From the NCBI GenBank assembly GCA_049601915.1, contig JBMYRB010000003.1:473904-537903 (forward strand): a DNA stretch of 64,000 bases, written 5' to 3'. This document shows positions 35,093 to 43,815 of the stretch, piece by piece (within the stretch, counting starts at the first letter, position 1; each line of letters begins with the position of its first letter). The stretch is from UBA8079 sp049601915. GTDB taxonomy: Bacteria > Pseudomonadota > Alphaproteobacteria > UBA6615. The position numbers were made by a program, and so were the translations under genes. The notes below the pieces were generated by a model. It saw nothing but the letters and a program-made list of their open reading frames with translations. It ran no database searches and was not told the DNA's origin.

Positions 35093-35125
35093 TGACGGGC
35101 GCGGAACAGGTTTTCGCGCCCGTCA
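35093..35125 (+). terminator. Hairpin between binding-protein and ATPase genes
   Basis: TGACGGGCGCG (35093-35103) pairs perfectly with CGCGCCCGTCA (35115-35125) around an 11-base loop. It sits in the 88-base gap between binding protein and ATPase. No strong U-tract; probably stabilises or attenuates the message so that binding protein is produced in excess, as in many ABC operons. Confidence 0.6.
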
Positions 35126-35141
35126 AACCTTCAGGAATATC

Positions 35142-35939
35142 ATGACCACCGAAGCAAAACTTATCGTCCAGGGCCTTGCCCACCACTACCCCGACGAATA
35201 CACCGGTGAATCCGTTCACGCGCTGCAGGACATCAATCTGCAGATCCATGAGAACGAGTTCGTCGCCATCGTGGGTCCCAGTGGATGCGGAAAAACGACT
35301 TTCCTGAATATCATTGCGGGCCTGCTCCCCTATAGGGAAGGCCGCGCCATGGTCGATGGCGTTGAGATCAAGGGTCCTGGACCCGATCGCGGCGTCGTTT
35401 TCCAGGAGCACGCGATCCTGCCGTGGCGGACCGTAAACCGAAACATCGGGCATGGGCTTGAATTACGCAAAGTACCAAAAGCGGAACGTGAACGCCGTGT
35501 GCAGGAGTATGTAGACTTGGTCGGCCTGTCTGGTTTCGAGGACCGCTATCCGCACGAATTGTCTGGCGGCATGAAACAGCGTGTCGCAGTGGCGCGCACA
35601 TTGTGCGCCGACCCCGTAATCATGCTGATGGATGAGCCGTTCGCCGCCGTCGATGCACAAACTCGCATCACGCTGCAGGACGAACTGAACCGCGTGGTCA
35701 TGGCCACGAAAAAAACCATCCTTTTCATCACCCACTCGGTCGAGGAAGCGGCATTCCTTGGTGACCGTTGCATTGTCTTTTCCCGCCGTCCCGGCATGGT
35801 CAAATCCGAGATCAAGATCGATATTCCCCGCGAAGAACGGCAGTGGAAAACCATGAGTGGCGATTCCCGGTTCACCAACGCACGCGACGAGATTTTGAGT
35901 TTGGTTCGCTCCGAGGTCACGAGCGATGACGACGGTTGA
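35142..35939 (+). CDS. ABC transporter ATP-binding protein (NitT/TauT family)
   Basis: A 265-residue ATPase with Walker A GPSGCGKTT (residues 45-53), signature LSGGMKQRVAVART, Walker B VIMLMDEPFAAVDAQTR and H-loop FITHSVEEAAFLGDR. Energises the two permeases that follow. Its end overlaps the first permease by 14 bases, indicating coupling. Confidence 0.95.
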   Translation: MTTEAKLIVQGLAHHYPDEYTGESVHALQDINLQIHENEFVAIVGPSGCGKTTFLNIIAGLLPYREGRAMVDGVEIKGPGPDRGVVFQEHAILPWRTVNRNIGHGLELRKVPKAERERRVQEYVDLVGLSGFEDRYPHELSGGMKQRVAVARTLCADPVIMLMDEPFAAVDAQTRITLQDELNRVVMATKKTILFITHSVEEAAFLGDRCIVFSRRPGMVKSEIKIDIPREERQWKTMSGDSRFTNARDEILSLVRSEVTSDDDG

Positions 35940-36741
35940 TAGCGCGCCGATCCGGCGCAAATCATTCAAGAAGACCATCACCGACAGTCGGGCGATCCAG
36001 CTGGTCATCCTATTGATCGGCATGCTGATCCTCTGGACCATCATTTCGGCGGTCATCGAGCGGCCGGACCGCTACCTGCCGTCACCGCTTACGACACTCT
36101 TCTCGTCAGTCGATCTGCTCCAGAAAGGCGTGTTGACCAGTTTCTACTCCGACACACTCACCCGCCTGGTTTTGGGCAGTATTCTCGGGATTGCCGTTGG
36201 CATCCCGTTTGGTTTGCTTCTGGGATTGAACCGCACAATCGCGGATATGTTCTATCCGCTGATGAACTTCTTCCAGTCCGTATCGGGCATCGCCATTTTC
36301 CCGGTGATCGTGATCTGGTTCGGGAACAGCAACACGACCGTGATGATCGTGATCCTGTACACGGCCTTCTTCCCAATCGCGTTCAACGTCCTGTCCGGCG
36401 TGAGGTCGGTACCGATGCGCTACATAAGTGCCGCGCGCACCATGGGGGCATCCCGGTTCCAGATCGTGAAGGACGTGCTCCTTCCCGGCGCGATGCCTTC
36501 CGTCGCGATTGGATCGCGCTTGTCCATCGGTTTTGCGTGGCGTGCGGTGATTGCAGGCGAGATGCTCGCCGGTCAGGCAGGCCTCGGCAACATGATCTTT
36601 GCCGGGCAAGAGCTCGATAATACTGCACAAATCTTACTCGGCATGATGCTCATCGGGCTGACCTGGATCATGCTGGACCATTATCTTTTGCGTCCGCTGG
36701 AATCCGATACTATCGAGCGCTGGGGCCTCGTACAACGATGA
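35926..36741 (+). CDS. ABC transporter permease 1 (NitT/TauT family)
   Basis: A 271-residue inner-membrane permease with about six helices. The EAA loop is MRYISAARTMGASRFQIVKD. Overlaps both the ATPase and the next permease by 14 and 4 bases. Together with permease 2 it gives a heterodimeric channel, which is less common than one homodimerising permease in this family. Confidence 0.92.
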   Translation: MTTVDSAPIRRKSFKKTITDSRAIQLVILLIGMLILWTIISAVIERPDRYLPSPLTTLFSSVDLLQKGVLTSFYSDTLTRLVLGSILGIAVGIPFGLLLGLNRTIADMFYPLMNFFQSVSGIAIFPVIVIWFGNSNTTVMIVILYTAFFPIAFNVLSGVRSVPMRYISAARTMGASRFQIVKDVLLPGAMPSVAIGSRLSIGFAWRAVIAGEMLAGQAGLGNMIFAGQELDNTAQILLGMMLIGLTWIMLDHYLLRPLESDTIERWGLVQR

Positions 36742-37598
36742 CCGCCATTACCGAGTTCTCAGTTACCGTCCAACGCAGGTTTGGCCGTCAGAACCTGCGC
36801 AAATTCGGCCTCGGCCTCATCCCGTTTATGGTTCTGATAGCCCTTTGGCATATGAACTCGATATTTCTTTGGTTCGAGCCGGTTGAAATACCGCCAATCG
36901 CCGACGTTTGGGGGGCCATCTTCTGGCTGCAAAGCGACTGCCCCAGCGTTTTGGCTGCCATTGAAGGCCATAACAGCTGCCAGTTGACGAACAACATATC
37001 GTCATCGATCGCCCGCGTGATCCTCGCGATGGTAGTTGGCGTGCCTCTGGGCATTGCATTCGGGATCATTGCCGGTATGAACCGCGTGGCCTCGGCCTAT
37101 CTCGAGCCGATCGGTGTGTTCATGAACTCCGTTTCCGGTATCGCCTGGATACCGCTGGCCATTGTCTGGTTCGGTGTTGGCTGGGAGACCACCCTATTCA
37201 TCATGTTGAACACAATCTTCTGGTTGCTGTTTTTCAACACGATGATGGGCGTGCGTGCGGTCCCGAAGGTTTTGGTCCAGGGTGTGCAGACCCTTGGCGG
37301 CTCGCGCCTCGATGCAATCCTGCAAGTCTATCTGCCGGGGGCGATGACCTCGATCATCACCGGCCTGCGCATGTCCATGGGCTTCGGCTGGCGTGCGCTG
37401 ATCGCAGCCGAGATGATTGGCGGCGACAGCGGTCTCGGTTTCATGATCTTCGTCTCCGCGCAGGAATTCAAAACCGAGGAAGTCTTCCTCGGCGTGATCC
37501 TGATCTCAATTATTTTCCTCTCCACTGACCGATGGATCCTCGTACCGCTTGAGAAGTGGACCATCGAGCGGTGGGGCCTAGTCTGGAAACCTACTTGA
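36738..37598 (+). CDS. ABC transporter permease 2 (NitT/TauT family)
   Basis: A 286-residue permease with about six helices; its EAA loop is PKVLVQGVQTLGGSRLDAIL. Differs from permease 1 by a longer periplasmic loop with two Cys (CPSVLAAIEGHNSCQ) that may form a disulfide. Overlaps permease 1 by four bases and is followed after one base by the small membrane protein gene. Confidence 0.92.
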   Translation: MTAITEFSVTVQRRFGRQNLRKFGLGLIPFMVLIALWHMNSIFLWFEPVEIPPIADVWGAIFWLQSDCPSVLAAIEGHNSCQLTNNISSSIARVILAMVVGVPLGIAFGIIAGMNRVASAYLEPIGVFMNSVSGIAWIPLAIVWFGVGWETTLFIMLNTIFWLLFFNTMMGVRAVPKVLVQGVQTLGGSRLDAILQVYLPGAMTSIITGLRMSMGFGWRALIAAEMIGGDSGLGFMIFVSAQEFKTEEVFLGVILISIIFLSTDRWILVPLEKWTIERWGLVWKPT

Positions 37599-37599
37599 T

Positions 37600-37980
37600 A
37601 TGACGTCACAAGAAATGGATGAAGTCCGCTCGGTACGACGCCGGCGGGCTTGGTATAAACGACGCGATATCCTGTTCATCGCGGTTGTCGCCGCAATCTG
37701 GCTTACTTGGGAGGGCTACGGGCGTTTGACCGGCCCTGGGCGCATCTCGGATAATCTGTCTGCCGAACTGGACAAGAACCCGAAGACCGTCGATCTGCTC
37801 GTCACCGCAAAGTTCAGGCCGGAGCGTTTTCATTCGAACGTCTACAACGAATATGGCGTACAACGTGGCACCGAAGACAGGGTGACCAAACTGTTTCGGG
37901 TTCGCCCTTCGGGTGTTAACTGGTTATCGCGCCAATACTGGATTCAAAACATAGACCTCGCTCCACCTGCCGACCGGTAG
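37600..37980 (+). CDS. Small single-pass membrane protein in transporter operon
   Basis: A 126-residue product I do not recognise. It has an Arg/Lys-rich N-terminus (RRRRAWYKRR), one membrane helix at about 25-40 (DILFIAVVAAIWLTW), and a mostly soluble C-terminal domain predicted to face the periplasm. Its ATG is one base after the permease 2 stop, so it is part of the transporter unit and may be an accessory or assembly subunit. Confidence 0.7.
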   Translation: MTSQEMDEVRSVRRRRAWYKRRDILFIAVVAAIWLTWEGYGRLTGPGRISDNLSAELDKNPKTVDLLVTAKFRPERFHSNVYNEYGVQRGTEDRVTKLFRVRPSGVNWLSRQYWIQNIDLAPPADR

Positions 37981-38022
37981 AGATGGTTTCCCCTGTTCAT
38001 CAGTCCTCCGACGGACTAAAAC

Positions 38023-38051
38023 CCGGCTCGCACTCAATTCTGACGAGCCGG
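38023..38051 (+). promoter_or_regulatory. Hairpin upstream of purU
   Basis: CCGGCTCG (38023-38030) pairs with CGAGCCGG (38044-38051) around a 13-base loop, 13 bases before the purU ATG and close enough to affect ribosome access. A smaller hairpin (AGTCC/GGACT) lies just upstream at 38002-38017. Confidence 0.4.
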
Positions 38052-38064
38052 TGGTTCCGCAAAC

Positions 38065-38955
38065 ATGAACGATACTAACGTTTCCGACGCGACCCAGCAT
38101 TTTGATCGACGCTATATCCTGAAACTATCCTGCCCCGACCAACGGGGCATCGTTGCGGCTGTCGCGAGCTTTCTGGCCGAGCAGGACTGCAATATCCTGG
38201 AATCGGCACAGTTTGACGACGAGATGTCCGGGCAATTCTTCATGCGGACCGTTTTCGGTGCCGGTTCCGCGACCCCGAATATCGAAAACATCTCGGCAGC
38301 ATTCGGCCCCATTGCATCGCGCTTCCAGATGGAATGTTCGATTCATGACCCCCAGGTGAAGCCGAAGGCGTTGATACTCGTTTCCAAGCCGGGGCATTGC
38401 CTGAATGACCTTCTCTACCGAACCAGCTCAGGTTCGCTGGGTCTGGAGGTCTCGGGCATCGTTTCCAACCATCCCGACCAGCAGCCCCTCGCCGACTTCT
38501 ACAAGCTCGACTATCACCATCTTCCCGTCACGCCCGAGACCAAAGCGGATCAAGAAGCAAAGATTCGTTCTCTGATCGAGGAAACCGGGACCGAACTGGT
38601 CATTCTTGCCCGCTACATGCAAATCTTGACCCCGGCGATGTGCGCTTTCCTGAGCGGCCGCTGCATCAACATTCACCACTCGTTCCTGCCGGGTTTCAAA
38701 GGGGCCAAGCCCTATCACCAGGCTCATGCCCGCGGGGTGAAGATTATTGGGGCCACGGCGCACTATGTGACACCCGATCTGGACGAAGGCCCGATCATCG
38801 AGCAGGAAACCAGCCGCGTGAGCCATGCTCACACGCCTGAAGACATGGAACGGATCGGACGCGACCTGGAAAGCGTCGTTCTCGCACGTGCCGTGCGCTA
38901 CCACATCGAGCAGCGGGTACTGTTGCGCGGCGACCGAACAGTCGTCTTTTCCTAG
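38065..38955 (+). CDS. purU: Formyltetrahydrofolate deformylase
   Basis: Hydrolyses 10-formyl-THF to formate and THF. 296 residues: an N-terminal ACT domain (KLSCPDQRGIVAAVASFLAE, about 17-90) and a formyltransferase-type domain with INIHHSFLPGFKGAKPYHQA and TAHYVTPDLDEGPI containing the catalytic His and Asp. Directly after the transporter operon; such deformylases often accompany demethylation or formyl-yielding catabolism, suggesting the imported compound may feed the one-carbon pool. Confidence 0.95.
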   Translation: MNDTNVSDATQHFDRRYILKLSCPDQRGIVAAVASFLAEQDCNILESAQFDDEMSGQFFMRTVFGAGSATPNIENISAAFGPIASRFQMECSIHDPQVKPKALILVSKPGHCLNDLLYRTSSGSLGLEVSGIVSNHPDQQPLADFYKLDYHHLPVTPETKADQEAKIRSLIEETGTELVILARYMQILTPAMCAFLSGRCINIHHSFLPGFKGAKPYHQAHARGVKIIGATAHYVTPDLDEGPIIEQETSRVSHAHTPEDMERIGRDLESVVLARAVRYHIEQRVLLRGDRTVVFS

Positions 38956-38965
38956 AACCCCTCGC

Positions 38966-39113
38966 CTAGCATTCACGGAAGACCTCCGAGCGGGTCTTCA
39001 GGACCGGCTGTACAACACGCGCTTTTCGCCTGTGTGGATATCGATCGTGGCTTGCATACCCGGAATAATTGGCAGGGATTCGTCCACCCCCAACACACTC
39101 TCCGTGGTCTCCT
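38966..39113 (-). pseudogene. C-terminal remnant of an HlyD-type secretion adaptor
   Basis: Frame one reads VDESLPIIPGMQATIDIHTG then EKRVL, the end of the T1SS membrane-fusion protein barrel; the continuation, PVLKTRSEVFREC plus stop at 38966, is in another frame after loss of about eight bases near 39012. The N-terminal part is missing, cut off by the IS3 remnant at about 39115. Not functional. Confidence 0.7.
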
Positions 39114-39121
39114 GATCCACT

Positions 39122-39821
39122 CCCATTGAACTGGCCCGGCAGTACGTCCGTTACGGGTATCGGCGGATCGCGGCGATGCTGAGAGAGGCAGGCTGGCAAC
39201 TGAACGACAAGCGGGTCGAGCGCCTGTGGCGTCGTTAGGGGCTGAAGGTTCCCATGAAGCAGCCGAGGAAAAGCCGGCTCTGGCTCAATGACGGATCGTG
39301 CATCCGTCTCAGGCCCCGGCATGTTGACCATGTCTGGTCCTACGACTTCGTTCATGACCGGGCAGATGATGGGCGCGTCTATCGAACGCTGAACATCATT
39401 GATGAGTTCAGCCGCGAGTGCCTGGCGATCAGGGTGAAGCGGAGGCTCAACTCGACGGATGTGATTGATACTTTGACCGACCTGTTCATCATTCGGGGTG
39501 TTCCGGCCTACATCCGATCGGATAACGGGCCGGAGTTCATCGCGGAAGCGGTCAGGCAATGGATCAAGGCTGTCGGTGCCCAAACCGCCTACATCGAACC
39601 GGGATCACCTTGGGAGAACGGGTGCTGCGAGAGCTTTAATGCCTGGTTCCGCGACTAGCTCCTGAACGGAGAAATCTTCTACAGCCTGAAAGCAGGCCCA
39701 GATCGTCATCAACCAGTGGCTCAGGCAGTACAACACGAAACGCCCAAACTCAGCCCTCGGATACAGGCCACCAGCACCGGAAAGCATCATCTCCATGGAG
39801 GAAAAGCGGATGATGCACTAA
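39122..39821 (+). pseudogene. Decayed IS3-family transposase (orfB)
   Basis: DDE integrase core with VWSYDFVHDRADDGRVYRTL, IRSDNGPEFIA and PGSPWENGCCESFNAWFRD. The N-terminal part is missing, a TAG interrupts at 39236 (WRR*GLKVPMKQ), another TAG follows FRD at 39656, and a frameshift precedes the tail PNSALGYRPPAPESI. So it cannot make transposase. The HTH-encoding orfA and the left inverted repeat are not seen. The right end is likely near 39855, within the tail-like sequence after the TAA at 39819. Confidence 0.85.
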
Positions 39822-39858
39822 CATTCCAAACGGACCAGTCAGTGGAGGCAGGTCAGGG

Positions 39859-40044
39859 GTGCGGGAAGAATTACAGTTCCGAGATTTGCGCCGAACTGCC
39901 GCGAGTGAAATTAGCGCCGGCGGTGCGCAAATCCATTCCGTGACAGGCCACACGCCGGGTTCAAGCATGGCCCGAGTCTATGTGGTACCCGACAAGGACG
40001 CGGCCCGCGCAGCCCAAGCCGCACGGAACCAGAACAAAAATTAA
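39859..40044 (+). pseudogene. C-terminal remnant of a tyrosine recombinase (integrase)
   Basis: LQFRDLRRTAASEISAGG then SVTGHTPGSSMARVYVVPD resembles the end of the phage-integrase catalytic domain (R of FRDLRRT, H of TGH, Y of VYVVP). Everything N-terminal is lost at the IS boundary. It points to the 3' end of tRNA-Glu, 27 bases away, the classic arrangement of an integrated island. Confidence 0.75.
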
Positions 40045-40070
40045 AATAGTTTGTGGCGTAAGATAAAAGT

Positions 40071-40146
40071 TGGTATCCCCAACGGGGTTCGAACCCGTGT
40101 CTCCACCTTGAAAGGGTGGTGTCCTAGGCCTCTAGACGATGGGGAC
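40071..40146 (-). tRNA. tRNA-Glu (anticodon TTC)
   Basis: On the minus strand a 76-base cloverleaf folds: acceptor stem with GTCCCCA and TGGGGAT (G-U closing), anticodon stem CACC with loop CCTTTCAAG reading TTC, T-arm GGGTTCGAACCCC-type, and an encoded CCA at 40071-40073. It is an attachment-site candidate because the integrase tail lies next to its 3' end. Confidence 0.97.
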
Positions 40147-40295
40147 GCCGGCCCGGTGTGCAGAGCAGTCGAGATAACGACTGGGCGCGTTGAAATCAAC
40201 CCCGCACCGTACAATTCGACAGATGCGCTGACCTCGCGCGGGTGGTATCGAATTTTGTCAACGACCCGGCGCGCACAAACATTGTCAGATACCCC

Positions 40296-40970
40296 ATGGC
40301 CCAACACGAATCAGAACGTCTCAGCGAACGACTTCGCGACGCCCATCGACTGGCCTGGGATGCGGCGGTGGAGCATCGTTTCGTGCAAGAGCTCGTGGAT
40401 GACACGATCGACGACACGGTCTACGCCCGCTACCTGACCCTGGACTATGGCTTCATCAACGACCTGACCGGGGCCGTGGGCCACACGGTCGCCATGGCGC
40501 CGGGCATGCCGGAGAAGACCCGCTTCGCCCGGTTCCTCGGGGTCCTGACCGACGAGGAGAACGACTATTTCCTTCGCAGCTTCGCCGCCTTCGGCCAGCC
40601 CGCGCCGAGTTTCGATAACCCGCTCCAGCACCCCGTGCTGGACGATTTCGCGGCCCTGATGGACCGCCAGCGCGCGACGGTCAGCTATCTCGACATCCTC
40701 GCGGTGTTGGTGCCGGTGGAATGGGTCTATCTGAGCTGGGCGTCGGACGCGGTCGCGCGCGGAGCTGCGATGCCCGAGCGCTTCTATCTGTCCGAATGGG
40801 TCACCCTGCACGCTCTGCCCGACTTCAGGGATTTCGTCGAATGGATGCGTGCGGAGTTTGATCGCGAGGCCGCCGCAGCGGACGGTGCCGCACGACAACG
40901 GGCAGCAGCGGCGTTTCTGGACACGCTGCTTCTGGAGGCGCGGTTCTTCGACGCGGCGTTCGAGGTTTAG
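40296..40970 (+). CDS. tenA: TenA-family protein (thiaminase II-like), TenA_E type
   Basis: A 224-residue all-helical protein. Family-type segments are YLTLDYGFINDLTGAVGH and the helix with VPVEWVYLSW. The catalytic Cys of classical TenA (usually in PCYWLY) is replaced here by Val followed by Glu (PVEWVY), placing it among TenA_E proteins thought to salvage thiamin pyrimidines by another mechanism. Start at 40296 (MAQHESERL). Immediately after tRNA-Glu; stand-alone transcript likely. Confidence 0.85.
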   Translation: MAQHESERLSERLRDAHRLAWDAAVEHRFVQELVDDTIDDTVYARYLTLDYGFINDLTGAVGHTVAMAPGMPEKTRFARFLGVLTDEENDYFLRSFAAFGQPAPSFDNPLQHPVLDDFAALMDRQRATVSYLDILAVLVPVEWVYLSWASDAVARGAAMPERFYLSEWVTLHALPDFRDFVEWMRAEFDREAAAADGAARQRAAAAFLDTLLLEARFFDAAFEV

Positions 40971-40977
40971 ACTGAAC

Positions 40978-42774
40978 TCAGACCCAAGCTGCGTCGTCGA
41001 TGATCATCTGCACATCGTTGCGGCCCTGCCAGTTATCCGGCCGCAGCTTACCGGCGAGTTGAAGCGCCAGGCCGTCTGTCTGGAGCAGCATGCCGCCCAG
41101 GGGCTCCCCCGCTGCGCGGAACGCGATCGCTTTCAGGCGGCCACCATCGGGGCCCGATAGAAAACAACGCACATGCCCCGCGCCGACCACGTCGGCCTTG
41201 GCGACCCGTACCGACGGCAGCATAAACCGCGGCTCGGAATTGCCCGCCCCAAACGGCGCAAGCCGTTGCAGAGACTCGACAAATTCCGGCTGCACGCCGT
41301 TCACCGCGACCGACCCGTCGATACGCAGGGTCGGGACGACGGCGTTGCGCGCCAGATCGTTGGCCACACGTTCGTCGAGGAAGCGTTGCAGCTCGGGGAG
41401 CTTTTCCCGCGCGACCGTCAGCCCCGCGGCCATCTTATGACCGCCGCCATTTTCCAGCAGGCCCGCCTGCCGCGCGGCGATGACCGCACTGCCCAGATCC
41501 ACCCCCTCGACCGAACGGCCGGAACCCTTGCCGGTGTCGCCCTCGAAGCCGATCACGAAGGCCGGGCGGTTGAAACGCTCCTTGAGGCGGCCCGAGACGA
41601 TGCCGATCACGCCGGCGTGCCAGCCATCTCCCGACGCGACGATCAATGCCGCATCCGAACCGAGCTCTTCGGCCTGCGCCATGGCCTCATCGAGAACCTG
41701 GGCCTCTATCTCGCGGCGCTCGGTATTCCATTGATCCAGCTGCCCGGCGAGCTTCGCTGCCTCCGCCGGGTCTTGCGTCATCAACAGACGCGAGCCCATG
41801 GGCGCCTCGCCGACCCGGCCGCCGGCATTGACCCGCGGGCCCAGCAGGAAACCGGCGTGATACTCGGTCAGGCGGGAATCCACCCGCGCCACGTCTGCCA
41901 ACGCCACCAAGCCCGGGTTTTGACGCTTCGCCATGACCTTCAGGCCCTGGGTGACGAAGGCCCGGTTGAGGCCCACCAGCGGCACCACGTCGCACACGGT
42001 CCCAAGTGCTACGAGATCCAGCAGGCCCAGTAGGTCAGGCTCCTTGCGGTCGTTCGCGCCATACCAGCCCATGTCGCGCAGCATCCGGTTGATGGCGATC
42101 GCGAACAGGAAAGAGACACCCACGGCGGCGAGCGTGCCCAGCCCGCTCGTATCATCGAGCCGGTTGGGATTGATCACAGAGACCGCGCGGGGCAGCGCCG
42201 GCTCGGCGACGTGATGATCGACCACGATGACGTCGAGACCGGCCTCCCCTGCCGCCTCCAGCGGATCGAAGGCGGTGGTGCCACAATCGACCGTGACGAC
42301 GAGGCTGATCCCCTCGGCGCGCAGGCGGAGCATGGCCGGAGTCGTGGGGCCGTAGCCCTCTTTCATGCGATCGGGGATGTAGACGCGCGCCGGCACACCC
42401 AGGGCGGACAGGAAACGCGCGAGAAGTGCGGATGATGTGGCGCCGTCCACGTCATAATCGCCGAAGATACCGATGCTCTCGCCGTCGATGATCGCCTTGA
42501 CCAGCCGTGCAGCAGCTTCTTCCATGCCAACCAGGCTCGCCGGATCGGGCAATGCGTCACGCAGGGTCGGGTCGAGGAAAGCCTCGGCCGTATCGAGGTC
42601 GATTCCCCGCGCGGCCATCACCCGGCCCACCACTTCGGGCAAGCCGAGGCGCTGGGAAAGCGCCACGCCGGCGCGGTCATCCGCATCCCGCATCACCCAA
42701 CGGCGGCCGGTGACCGATTTCGCAACGACGACGTCTGCCGCCTCACTCGAAACCGGTGCCCCCGCCGTGCTCAT
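40978..42774 (-). CDS. recJ: Single-stranded-DNA-specific exonuclease RecJ
   Basis: 5'-3' ssDNA exonuclease, 598 residues, with DHH-family metal motifs FGDYDVDGATSS (106-111 core), TVDCGTT and VVDHHVAEP (186-188) and the DHHA1 domain including NAGGRVGEA and GGGHKMAAG. Acts in recombinational repair. ATG 42774 chosen; an upstream frame extension overlaps glpX. Starts 7 bases after the glpX stop, in one operon with glpX and hom. Confidence 0.96.
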   Translation of the reverse strand: MSTAGAPVSSEAADVVVAKSVTGRRWVMRDADDRAGVALSQRLGLPEVVGRVMAARGIDLDTAEAFLDPTLRDALPDPASLVGMEEAAARLVKAIIDGESIGIFGDYDVDGATSSALLARFLSALGVPARVYIPDRMKEGYGPTTPAMLRLRAEGISLVVTVDCGTTAFDPLEAAGEAGLDVIVVDHHVAEPALPRAVSVINPNRLDDTSGLGTLAAVGVSFLFAIAINRMLRDMGWYGANDRKEPDLLGLLDLVALGTVCDVVPLVGLNRAFVTQGLKVMAKRQNPGLVALADVARVDSRLTEYHAGFLLGPRVNAGGRVGEAPMGSRLLMTQDPAEAAKLAGQLDQWNTERREIEAQVLDEAMAQAEELGSDAALIVASGDGWHAGVIGIVSGRLKERFNRPAFVIGFEGDTGKGSGRSVEGVDLGSAVIAARQAGLLENGGGHKMAAGLTVAREKLPELQRFLDERVANDLARNAVVPTLRIDGSVAVNGVQPEFVESLQRLAPFGAGNSEPRFMLPSVRVAKADVVGAGHVRCFLSGPDGGRLKAIAFRAAGEPLGGMLLQTDGLALQLAGKLRPDNWQGRNDVQMIIDDAAWV

Positions 42775-42781
42775 ATTCGGA

Positions 42782-43765
42782 TCAGTCGTTCCAGCCGGGC
42801 TTGCGGGTGAAATTATGCTTGGTGATGACCTCGCGCACGGTCCCCGTGACCGATCGCATGACAATCGAGTGGGTCTCGCAACCGCCCGGGAACTTCCGCA
42901 CGCCCTTCACCATCGCGCCATCGGTCACACCTGTCGCCGCGAAAATGACGTCGCCCGAGGCGAGATCATCACGGCAGTAGACCCGGTCGAGATCCTCGAT
43001 GCCGAGCTTGCGAGCACGGCCGATCTCATCGTCGTTGCGGAACAGGAGCTTGCCCTGAATCTGGCCGCCGATGCTCTGCAGCGCCGCCGCCGCAAGCACG
43101 CCTTCCGGGGCACCGCCGCTGCCGAGATACATGTCGATGCCGCTGTCGGGATCGGAGGTCGCCATGACGCCGAAGATATCGCCATCCGAGATCAGGAAAA
43201 TGCGCGCGCCCGCGTCACGGACCGCACCGATCAACTCCTCATGACGGGGCCGGTCCAGGATGCAGACTGTCAGATCGCCGACATCGCAGTCACGCGCGAC
43301 CGCCAACCGATTGAGGTTGTCCGCCGGCGGCGCCGAAATATCGATGATGCCTTCCTCGTAACCGCCGCCAACAGCAATTTTCTCCATATACACGTCGGGG
43401 GCGTTCAGGAAATCGCCGTCCGGCGCCAGGGCAAGAACCGCCAGTGCATTTTCGTTGGCCTTGGCCGTGATCGTGGTGCCTTCGAGCGGATCGAGCGCGA
43501 TATCGATCTTCGGGCCGCCCACGCCGACCTTCTCGCCGATATACAGCATCGGAGCTTCGTCGCGCTCACCCTCACCGATAACCACGGTGCCGTCGATGTT
43601 GAGGCGGTTGAGTGCGGTCCGCATCGCGTCGACCGCCGCGGCATCCGCCTCGCGCTCGTCGCCGCGTCCGACCCATTTCTCTGCGGCAATGGCGGCGGCT
43701 TCAGTCACCCGGACCGCCTCGATTGCCATGTTGCGGTCCATCACCGCCTCTGATTGGCTGGTCAT
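42782..43765 (-). CDS. glpX: Class II fructose-1,6-bisphosphatase
   Basis: Hydrolyses fructose-1,6-bisphosphate in gluconeogenesis. 327 residues with the lithium-sensitive-phosphatase metal motifs VIGEGERDEAPML (64-72) and ALDPLEGTTIT (92-98), and YLGSGGAPEGVLAA. Located between hom and recJ on the same strand, an order seen in many Rhodospirillales. Confidence 0.96.
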   Translation of the reverse strand: MTSQSEAVMDRNMAIEAVRVTEAAAIAAEKWVGRGDEREADAAAVDAMRTALNRLNIDGTVVIGEGERDEAPMLYIGEKVGVGGPKIDIALDPLEGTTITAKANENALAVLALAPDGDFLNAPDVYMEKIAVGGGYEEGIIDISAPPADNLNRLAVARDCDVGDLTVCILDRPRHEELIGAVRDAGARIFLISDGDIFGVMATSDPDSGIDMYLGSGGAPEGVLAAAALQSIGGQIQGKLLFRNDDEIGRARKLGIEDLDRVYCRDDLASGDVIFAATGVTDGAMVKGVRKFPGGCETHSIVMRSVTGTVREVITKHNFTRKPGWND

Positions 43766-43815
43766 GAAACCCCCCTCTTTCGTGTTCGTTCAGCTGGCCT
43801 GAAAACCCGCCCTGT

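Noticed and set aside
40147..40295. TPP riboswitch upstream of tenA
   Set aside because: The short gap after the tRNA gene has neither the CUGAGA-type nor the ACCUGA-type core motif.
42473..43753. A 426-codon plus-strand open frame over recJ and glpX
   Set aside because: Antisense of two universally recognisable genes, with no homology-like motifs and no ribosome site.
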